Below are positions 1 to 6,238 of a DNA stretch of 7,740 bases, piece after piece (position 1 is the stretch's first letter; each line of letters starts with the position of its first letter). The DNA comes from an uncultured Desulfomonile sp. (GTDB lineage: Bacteria; Desulfobacterota; Desulfomonilia; Desulfomonilales; Desulfomonilaceae), in contig CAINUH010000220.1 in the NCBI GenBank assembly GCA_903853735.1, positions 1 through 7,740 of the forward strand, given 5' to 3'. Under the pieces are notes generated by a model that saw only the letters and a list, made by a program, of their open reading frames with translations, had not been told where the DNA came from and ran no database searches. The position numbers and the translations under genes were made by a program.

Positions 1-27
1 ACTGGCTATAATTCTCCAGACTTGACC

Positions 28-1176
28 CTACCCCCTATAATCCCACGACTCGCCCAAGTCCCTCAGCGGTACGACCCGGATGTTTTCCGCCAGCCGATAG
101 GAAGTTTTTCCAGGATAAACCACCCATAGGCCGGAAAGCCCCAAGACTTCCATGGCAGTCTTCATTGACCTGGTGACCCTTGGAGCGTCCGCATACTTGA
201 ACTCCACTCCCCAGGTCTTGCCCCCTTTGTGCCAGAGCAAGTCCAGTTCCATGCCGGAATGAGTATTGAAAAAATAGAGTTCCTGATCCGGTTTGTCCAA
301 CATCCTGCACACCGATTCCAAGGCAAAACCTTCCCAAGATGCGCCCAGCTTGGGGTGGGTAAGCAACTGATCCAATGCCTCAATGGACTGCAAGGAGTGA
401 AATAACCCCGAATCCCTCAGATAAATCTTCGGCCGTTTCACCAATCGTTTTCCGATGTTGGCGCTCCACGGCTGAAGCACCCGTATCATGAAGGTTTGCT
501 GCAAAATCTCACAATATCTTCGCACCGTGACATCTGACATCCCAAAGGACCTGCCGATTGCGGAGTAGTTGATCACCTGCCCATGGTAATGGCTCAACAT
601 GGTCCAAAAGCGACGCACCGAACGAACCGCAATACTCATGCCCAACTGAGGAATGTCTCTCTCTACAAAAGTTGAGATGTAACTCTCTCTCCACAGATCA
701 CTTTCAGCGTCAGTCTGAGCACTGTATGATCTTGGAAGCCCCCCCCGCAACCACAAGAGCTTGAGGTTTTCATGTCCTACATCTGAAAGCCTGAGGCCGC
801 CGAGCAAAAAGTAGAAGATTCTCCCTGCAAGGGATTCCGCGCTCTGCTTCAACAGGTCCGGTGAAGCGCTTCCGAGAATCAGGTATTTCTGGGAAGGCTT
901 GTCGTCCACGAGATACCTGAGCAGTGGAAACAGGTCCGGCGTCCGTTGAATTTCATCTATGACAATGAGGCCTTCCAGATCTTCGAGGGCCAGTTGAGGT
1001 TGTTCCAGTGCAGCCGCATCCCTTGGATTCTCAAGATCAAAGTAGTGATTATAGGCCAAGGTTTTGGCCAGGGTGGTCTTGCCGCATTGCCTGGGGCCGA
1101 GAATGGCGGTTACAGGGAAGAGAGAGATGAGTTTCTTTACGTCTTGGGAGTCCTTTTTTCTTTGAATGAAGTTCAT
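28..1176 (-). CDS. AAA_14/DUF4143-type ATPase with a PD-(D/E)XK-like C-terminal region
   Basis: This 382-residue protein has the layout of the AAA_14 + DUF4143 ATPases, a widespread group of uncertain function. The N-terminal P-loop domain shows Walker A at residues 27-35 (GPRQCGKTT), Walker B at 70-77 (LIVIDEIQ) and a sensor-like LILGSAS at 99-105. Residues about 200-222 resemble a winged-helix or helix-turn-helix segment (YSAIGRSFGMSDVTVRRY). The C-terminal part holds E310-x-D312 and E325-F-K327, in the order seen in PD-(D/E)XK nuclease folds. The length is normal for the family and the gene looks intact. The ATG at 1176 is chosen because the P-loop begins at the expected distance from it; no convincing Shine-Dalgarno precedes it. 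It is transcribed in the same direction as the redox operon but 281 bp away, so it is probably a separate unit. The family call is firm, but the cellular role is unknown. Confidence 0.88.
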   Translation of the reverse strand: MNFIQRKKDSQDVKKLISLFPVTAILGPRQCGKTTLAKTLAYNHYFDLENPRDAAALEQPQLALEDLEGLIVIDEIQRTPDLFPLLRYLVDDKPSQKYLILGSASPDLLKQSAESLAGRIFYFLLGGLRLSDVGHENLKLLWLRGGLPRSYSAQTDAESDLWRESYISTFVERDIPQLGMSIAVRSVRRFWTMLSHYHGQVINYSAIGRSFGMSDVTVRRYCEILQQTFMIRVLQPWSANIGKRLVKRPKIYLRDSGLFHSLQSIEALDQLLTHPKLGASWEGFALESVCRMLDKPDQELYFFNTHSGMELDLLWHKGGKTWGVEFKYADAPRVTRSMKTAMEVLGLSGLWVVYPGKTSYRLAENIRVVPLRDLGESWDYRG

Positions 1177-1284
1177 GCAGGCAAGCTTACTACGCTAATC
1201 CTGAAATATCAATCCCACGCTTCGAGATATCATGCTGGAGATTTTGAAAGAGGCCCCTACAATTCAAACTTGACCTTTCCGCCA

Positions 1285-1304
1285 TATTCCTTAATATTCC
1301 TTAA
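1285..1304. repeat. 10-bp perfect tandem repeat, two copies (TATTCCTTAA)
   Basis: TATTCCTTAA occurs at 1285-1294 and again at 1295-1304, followed by TA. It lies in the 281-bp gap between the ATPase start and the end of the NfnB-like gene, 109-128 bp upstream of the ATPase start codon. It is AT-rich and could be a regulator site or simple slippage; two copies do not distinguish these. The rest of the gap (1177-1457) holds no gene or RNA that I can recognise, only a run of nine T at 1386-1394 (+ strand). Confidence 0.6.
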
Positions 1305-1457
1305 TAAGAGAGACGGAGGACGAACCACCGCCGCCGATCCATGTCGTATTATATGAAGATGACAAAATAGCCTCGGAGAAAATTCTTTTTTTTTACGCTG
1401 AGCCAGAACTGAAAAGCGCGGCACTCATTGATGCTTGATGCCCAGGATGCGGTAGGA

Positions 1458-2861
1458 TCAAAAAGTGCTCAGGTACTCATGCATGGATCTGGCCGCCTTT
1501 CGGCCCGCACCCATGGCCAGGATAACGGTTGCTGCACCTGTCACAACGTCTCCTCCCGCCCAGACCTTGTCCATGGAAGTCTTACCGGTCTCTTCATCAG
1601 CTAGGATAGTACCGTTCTTCCTCGTCTTCAGACCGGGCGTGGTGGCGGAAAGGAGCGGATTGGGACTGTTTCCGACCGCGCAGATGACAGCGTCTACTGA
1701 AATCTTGGTATCAGAACCCTCGATAGGAATGGGTCTTCTCCGCCCAGAGGCATCTGGCTCGCCCAGCTTCATCTTGAGGCACTCCATCTCTCTTACCCAC
1801 CCGTTGTCATCGCCAATATATTTCGTAGGAAGAGTCAACAGGTCGAAAACAACACCCTCTTCCTCAGCATTTTCGACCTCTTCCAAGCGTGCAGGCAACT
1901 CCTCCCTGGACCTCCTGTAAACAATCCTGGATTCCGCTCCTAGCCTTAAAGCCGTTCTGGCGCAATCCATGGCAACGTTTCCACCTCCGACAACGACCAC
2001 TCTCCTGTGTTGTTTTATCGGCGTATGGTAATCCGGGAACAGGAAGCCCTTCATAAGGTTCATCCTTGTGAGATACTCATTTGCCGAATAAACGCCATTG
2101 AGGTTTTCCCCCGGGATGTTCATGAACCAGGGGAGTCCGGCACCCGCGCCGATAAACATGGCGTCATATTCTTCAAGTATGCTTTCCGTGGATCTGGTCC
2201 GGCCAACCACAAAGTCCGTCACCATCTCCACACCAAGACTTCGCATATATTCGACTTCCCTGTTCACGATAGCCTTGGGAAGCCTGAATTCAGGGATGCC
2301 GTAGCTCAAGACGCCCCCCATCATGTGCAAAGCCTCAAATATGGTTACCTGATGTCCCAGTTTTATCAGATCGCCTGCCACGGTCAGCCCGGCGGGTCCG
2401 CCGCCTACCACTGCCACTTTCCTTCCGGTAGATCGCGCTATTTCGGGCTTTCTCATTTCCCCTTGACTGGCTTCCCAATCAGCCAGGAAGCGCTCGAGGC
2501 GACCTATGGCAATCTGTCCCCCTTTCTTCCCCAGAACGCATCCTCCCTCACATTGCTCCTCCTGTGGGCAGACACGACCACACACGGCAGGGAGCACATT
2601 TTTTTGCTTGAGAATTCCCGCCCCTCGGGAAAAATCTTTCTCTGCTATGCACTTGATGAATCTGGGAATCTCTATCTCAACCGGACATTTTGACATGCAC
2701 TTTGGTTTTCTGCACTGGAGACATCTTTTTGCTTCTTCTACTGCTGTTTCATCGAGATAACCCAGCGCTACTTCGTTGAAATTATGCCTACGCACCTCAG
2801 GTGTTTGTTTGGGCATTTCCCTTCTGTTCAGGTCCAGCTTCTTGCGTGCTGTTTCATCCAT
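1458..2861 (-). CDS. nfnB: NfnB/GltD-type NADPH-binding FAD and iron-sulfur oxidoreductase subunit
   Basis: This 467-residue protein matches the NfnB/SudA/GltD family. In NfnAB the large subunit binds FAD, two [4Fe-4S] clusters and NADP(H), and carries the bifurcating FAD. Numbering from M1 at 2861, the N-terminal cluster domain shows C47, C50, C55, C59 and C94, C98, C104, C108. The FAD fold is at 153-158 (GGGPAG). The second Rossmann fold is at 292-299 (GGGNVAMD), followed by YRRSREELPAR at 315-325, whose arginines are typical of NADPH specificity. The C-terminal FAD-closing segment is VWAGGDVVTGAATV from 433. The ATG at 2861 is preferred over an upstream in-frame TTG at 2879: it follows AGGA (2871-2874) by 9 nt and gives the usual family N-terminus (MDETARKK). 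It overlaps the NfnA-like gene by 8 nt. Glutamate synthase small subunit is the alternative name, but no large subunit is present and the NfnA-like neighbour favours an Nfn role. Confidence 0.93.
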   Translation of the reverse strand: MDETARKKLDLNRREMPKQTPEVRRHNFNEVALGYLDETAVEEAKRCLQCRKPKCMSKCPVEIEIPRFIKCIAEKDFSRGAGILKQKNVLPAVCGRVCPQEEQCEGGCVLGKKGGQIAIGRLERFLADWEASQGEMRKPEIARSTGRKVAVVGGGPAGLTVAGDLIKLGHQVTIFEALHMMGGVLSYGIPEFRLPKAIVNREVEYMRSLGVEMVTDFVVGRTRSTESILEEYDAMFIGAGAGLPWFMNIPGENLNGVYSANEYLTRMNLMKGFLFPDYHTPIKQHRRVVVVGGGNVAMDCARTALRLGAESRIVYRRSREELPARLEEVENAEEEGVVFDLLTLPTKYIGDDNGWVREMECLKMKLGEPDASGRRRPIPIEGSDTKISVDAVICAVGNSPNPLLSATTPGLKTRKNGTILADEETGKTSMDKVWAGGDVVTGAATVILAMGAGRKAARSMHEYLSTF

Positions 2862-3714
2862 GAGACATTTTCCTGGCAATTGCAGAATGCTCTTCGCATC
2901 TGCTCGTTCTCAGAGGAACAACTTCTTCGGACATGTACATTTTACGGCGCTGCAACAGTTCCGGCCAATCAACTTCGTGGCCGTCAAAGTCAGGGCCGTC
3001 CACACAGGCGAATCTCGTCATTGATCCCACGGTTACACGACACACGCCACACATGCCGGTGCCGTCGATCATTATGGGATTCAAGCTGACGACGGTCTTG
3101 ATGCCCAGGGGTCGGCTCACATCCGATCCCCTCTTGAGCAGGAAAGTACAGCCATTTATTATGATGCGGTTTATGGGGTCTTGTGAGGTTGAGATTATCT
3201 CTTCAAGTCTTCCCACGTGTCCCCGCAGGCCCTTGGTTCCGTCTCGGGTGATCTGGACAAGCCTGTTGGAAACGTCCCTGAGTTCTTCCTCCCAATAAAA
3301 GAGATATGAACTCCTCGCCTCCATCACCGTAATGACAGTGTTTCCAGCCTCCCGAAGGGCCCTGGCTATGGGGAAAATGCTTCCAATCCCGTAGCACCCT
3401 CCCAGGCACAGGACTGTACCATAGCTATCGATTTCTGTCGGGTTTCCCAGAGGTCCTACCACGGTCGGGATAGTCATTCCTGCTTGAAGAGAGGCCAGCC
3501 TGGCAGTGGTAAACCCCACGTTCATGAAAACTATGGTCAGGGTCCCTTCTTCCGCATCCCAGTTGGAGACTGAAAGTGGTATTCTCTCACCATCCTCCGA
3601 GGCCCGCAAAATCACGAACTGGCCCGGCATCATCCGGCGTGCAACTGCCGGTGCCTCTACTACCAAAAGGTGCATATTGGGCACCAGCATCCTGGTCGCT
3701 ATTACCCTAAACAT
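2854..3714 (-). CDS. nfnA: NfnA/SudB-type FAD, [2Fe-2S] and NAD(H) oxidoreductase subunit
   Basis: This 286-residue protein is of the ferredoxin-NADP+ reductase-like family that includes NfnA, SudB and dihydroorotate dehydrogenase electron-transfer subunits. The FAD-binding strand is RIPLSVS at residues 44-50. The nucleotide-binding loop is LGGCYGIGS at 104-112, followed by PIARALREAGN. The C-terminal [2Fe-2S] motif is C222, C225 and C237 in the segment MCGVCRVTVG...FACVDGP. D217, five residues before C222, lies near where NfnA is known to use an aspartate as its fourth ligand; that assignment is inferred. The start at 3714 is supported by AAGGA (3721-3725) six nt upstream and by an 8-nt overlap with the preceding gene's stop. 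The next gene is its usual NfnB partner. In Nfn this subunit exchanges electrons with NAD(H); the same is expected here but not shown. A sulfhydrogenase gamma-like role is the alternative. Confidence 0.92.
   Translation of the reverse strand: MFRVIATRMLVPNMHLLVVEAPAVARRMMPGQFVILRASEDGERIPLSVSNWDAEEGTLTIVFMNVGFTTARLASLQAGMTIPTVVGPLGNPTEIDSYGTVLCLGGCYGIGSIFPIARALREAGNTVITVMEARSSYLFYWEEELRDVSNRLVQITRDGTKGLRGHVGRLEEIISTSQDPINRIIINGCTFLLKRGSDVSRPLGIKTVVSLNPIMIDGTGMCGVCRVTVGSMTRFACVDGPDFDGHEVDWPELLQRRKMYMSEEVVPLRTSRCEEHSAIARKMSHG
2871..2874 (-). promoter_or_regulatory. Shine-Dalgarno deciding the NfnB-like start
   Basis: AGGA on the minus strand sits nine nt before the ATG at 2861. It falls within the coding sequence that would result from the alternative TTG at 2879, so it argues for the shorter, ATG-initiated form. 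Confidence 0.6.
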
Positions 3715-6238
3715 CTTTTTTCCTTATTCTCACTTGACACGGGTTCGGTCTAGGGAACTCATCCATCGGGACAGTTACACGGAGAATTCCTCGCCGCTGT
3801 GACTTCACGATTTTGGCAGTCCACACTTTCTCAAAAGTATCTGATATGACCACTACCTCATCGCCGTCAGAGATTCCTTCTCCTTGGGCATCTTCCGGAT
3901 TCACTTCCACTACCCCATCTGCGAACAATTTCCTGGCTCCCTCTACCCAGGCGGAAAGAGCGAAGCCTCGGTAACTGTGCTCAATCATTGAAGCAGTCAG
4001 CATAAGCGGAAAATCCCGACGTCGTTCTTTCAGCTCACGCGACTCCCATGCACGGGTGCGAAAGTTTCCTTCCACAGATATTGGACCGGCCTTGCGTTCC
4101 GGGTTTTCGAAGTCTCCAAAACCCTCGACAAGGCCGGCTATCTCGCCATGGATTTCGCGGGCGTTTGAAAATTCAAACCCGCTCTTGCCCATCTTTTGTG
4201 CAATCCAGCAAAGTATCTGCCAGTCAGGTTGGGCCTGACCCGGTGGTTCTACAGCCTTTCTCGTCCCCTGAACACGTCCCTCACCATTGATGAATGTGCC
4301 GTCAGCCTCGGAAAAAGCTGCTGCAGGAAGCACAAGATCAGCCTCAAATGAAGAATCCGGCGGATAAATGTTTTGAAATATTAAGAAATCAGAAGGTGGC
4401 CTGCTCCTGGACGGTATTTCTCCCACGAGGTAGACGACCTCCATGTTGGGTTCACTCCACAGAGCCTCTCCGGTCCATAGAGCGGGAAGACTTGCTGGAT
4501 CAAAACCCCATTTGGTTTTCAACTCTTCCAATCTGCCGGGATTGTGGATAGAAAAACCGCCTGGCAGAATTTCAGGGTAAGTCCCCATAAGAACTGACCC
4601 GACCAGATTATTGTGGACCGGCAAAATGACAATACCGGCCCCAATACTTTGAGCCAACTCTTTTACGTTCTCAAGAATCCGTGAACTCTCATCGTACATC
4701 AGGAATTCAGAACCCAGTAAAATCACTGGAGAATAGGCTTGTCTCAACATTTTTGCCACGTCCGAAGCCTGCTGCCCGGAACATCCCGCATCCTCTTCCG
4801 ACCATGGCTCGGGAGCTGTAGTTTCGTCTTTATTGATCAGATTTGAAATCGCCCGCAATAGACCGGCTTCCATCCCCGGCAACGGTCGAATCCATATATC
4901 TGAAATTATTTCAAGATTATGGTGATGTGGGTGAATTGAGATTACTTTTGCTCCTCGCTTGATCGCATTGCGCAGTTGCACACCGACAACGGATCTCCCG
5001 AACCTGGTATCCAAACCGATGCACAGTATGGTCGAGGCTTTCTTGACGTCGGACAGGGGACCGCTCAGCCCCATAAGTTTCAGATAAGAGTTGAAGCCGG
5101 GACCATAGAACAGTCTTGCAGTCGTATCAATGTGATTGGACCCCATAACGAGCCGAGCAAATTTTTGTGCGACGTACAAATCTTCGTTGCAGCAATTGGG
5201 TGAGACAAGCATGGCAAAACGTTCCGGGGAGCAGGCTGAAAGTTTTTCCGCTGCCAAGTTCACAGCTTCTTTCCACCCAATGTCCAACCTGTGACCGTCT
5301 TTTACTTGATAAGGACTCTTGAGACGTCTGTGGTTGTTTACGAGTTCCGTGACGCAGAACCTGCCCTTAACGCAGAGCTGTCCCTCGTTCACAATGGGAT
5401 CACCTGCCGGCAAACTGCCAATGATTTCTCCCTCTTTTACCTGGAGGTGCATCCGGCAACCTACTCCACAGAAGGGACATGTGGTGGTCGTGTATCGGTC
5501 CGGCTTTCCTTTCCACTTGTTTGCTTTCTCTGCGAGAGCCCCGGTAGGACAAGCGACCACGCAGTCTCCACAGAATTCGCACCCCGCTTCCAGATGAGTT
5601 CGATGATAGGCCGGGCCAATAATCATGGCAGGTCCCCTGTCTTTGAAAGCCAGAATGTCGGCTCCTCGCACCTCTTTACAGATTCGTACGCATCTTCCAC
5701 ACAAGATACAAAGGTTGTAGTCGCGGTCGTAGAAGGGATCTATCTTTTCTACTTCGAAATCGCGATATCTGATGGGGTAGTCGATTGACTTGAGCCCTGA
5801 TTTCTCTACGACGTGCTGGAGTTCGCAGTGGCCGTCACTCGGGCAGTATCTGCAGCCGGTTGTCAGGCCGACCTTACGAATAGTCCCCATGTACTGCCGG
5901 CATTCGTCCTTTTCGTCGCAGATCAGACAACTGGAGGGATGTTCACTCAAAACCAGACGGAGTATCTCCCTCCTCTGTTCCTGTATTCCCGGCGAATCAG
6001 TTCTTATTGTCATTCCGTTTTCAACCGGGGTAGTGCAAGCAGTGGGGAAGCCTCGCATTCCGTCAACCTCTACAATGCAAACACGGCAACCCCCGAAGGG
6101 AGTCAAATCTTTGTGGGCGCAAAGGGTCGGAATATAGATATTATTCTTTCGCGCCACATCCAGGATGGACTGACCGCGCTCAGCGGTTAACTCTCGTCCA
6201 TCCACATTTATGGCAACGGTCGACGCAGCTTCATTCAT
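3707..6238 (-). CDS. NuoG/FdhA-type iron-sulfur protein with a molybdopterin-oxidoreductase-like domain lacking the FDH catalytic residues
   Basis: This 843-residue protein is probably cytoplasmic; no signal peptide or twin-arginine motif is seen. Domains in order: [2Fe-2S] (C40, C51, C54, C68); NuoG His-Cys cluster (H100, C104, C107, C113); an extra CX2CX5C (C129, C132, C138); two ferredoxin-type clusters (C177, C180, C183, C187 and C220, C223, C226, C230); a [4Fe-4S] leading the molybdopterin domain (C254, C257, C261, C289, with K291); then the molybdopterin-like domain, ending in a dinucleotide-binding barrel from about 744. Where formate dehydrogenases read ARL-Sec/Cys-His, this protein reads ARLFYGP, with F377 and Y378. 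The segment from about 254 is near 590 residues, shorter than E. coli FDH-H (715). It will probably be auto-named formate dehydrogenase alpha, but formate oxidation is doubtful. The ATG at 6238 overlaps the NuoF-like stop by 8 nt, with AGAGG at 6250-6254. I infer an electron wire or scaffold, possibly acting on another substrate. Confidence 0.88.
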   Translation of the reverse strand: MNEAASTVAINVDGRELTAERGQSILDVARKNNIYIPTLCAHKDLTPFGGCRVCIVEVDGMRGFPTACTTPVENGMTIRTDSPGIQEQRREILRLVLSEHPSSCLICDEKDECRQYMGTIRKVGLTTGCRYCPSDGHCELQHVVEKSGLKSIDYPIRYRDFEVEKIDPFYDRDYNLCILCGRCVRICKEVRGADILAFKDRGPAMIIGPAYHRTHLEAGCEFCGDCVVACPTGALAEKANKWKGKPDRYTTTTCPFCGVGCRMHLQVKEGEIIGSLPAGDPIVNEGQLCVKGRFCVTELVNNHRRLKSPYQVKDGHRLDIGWKEAVNLAAEKLSACSPERFAMLVSPNCCNEDLYVAQKFARLVMGSNHIDTTARLFYGPGFNSYLKLMGLSGPLSDVKKASTILCIGLDTRFGRSVVGVQLRNAIKRGAKVISIHPHHHNLEIISDIWIRPLPGMEAGLLRAISNLINKDETTAPEPWSEEDAGCSGQQASDVAKMLRQAYSPVILLGSEFLMYDESSRILENVKELAQSIGAGIVILPVHNNLVGSVLMGTYPEILPGGFSIHNPGRLEELKTKWGFDPASLPALWTGEALWSEPNMEVVYLVGEIPSRSRPPSDFLIFQNIYPPDSSFEADLVLPAAAFSEADGTFINGEGRVQGTRKAVEPPGQAQPDWQILCWIAQKMGKSGFEFSNAREIHGEIAGLVEGFGDFENPERKAGPISVEGNFRTRAWESRELKERRRDFPLMLTASMIEHSYRGFALSAWVEGARKLFADGVVEVNPEDAQGEGISDGDEVVVISDTFEKVWTAKIVKSQRRGILRVTVPMDEFPRPNPCQVRIRKKDV
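3721..3725 (-). promoter_or_regulatory. Shine-Dalgarno for the NfnA-like gene
   Basis: On the minus strand AAGGA precedes the ATG at 3714 with six nt between. It lies inside the end of the upstream coding sequence and supports the chosen start and reinitiation at the overlapping stop. Confidence 0.7.

Noticed and set aside
1183..1211. Sigma-70-like promoter (TTGATA, 17 nt, TAAGCT on the minus strand) for the ATPase
   Set aside because: The -10 match is poor and would place the transcript start at or after the start codon.
1206..1230. Inverted repeat ATATC/GATAT upstream of the ATPase as an operator
   Set aside because: Five-base arms with a 15-nt centre are expected by chance in AT-rich sequence.
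946..1356. Plus-strand open frame of 136 codons spanning the ATPase start and part of the intergenic gap
   Set aside because: Mostly antisense to the well-supported ATPase P-loop region, with no recognisable motif.
1381..1394. Run of nine T on the plus strand as a terminator
   Set aside because: No GC-rich stem precedes it and no plus-strand gene ends there; on the minus strand it is an A-run, so it cannot end the operon.
1395..1457. Possible hairpin after the NfnB-like stop
   Set aside because: Only a short bulged pairing (GAGTGCC with GGCTC) is visible and no U-run follows on the minus strand.
2007..2693. Plus-strand open frame of 228 codons
   Set aside because: Lies fully antisense to the NfnB-like gene, whose cofactor motifs are clear; low-complexity shadow translation without domain features.
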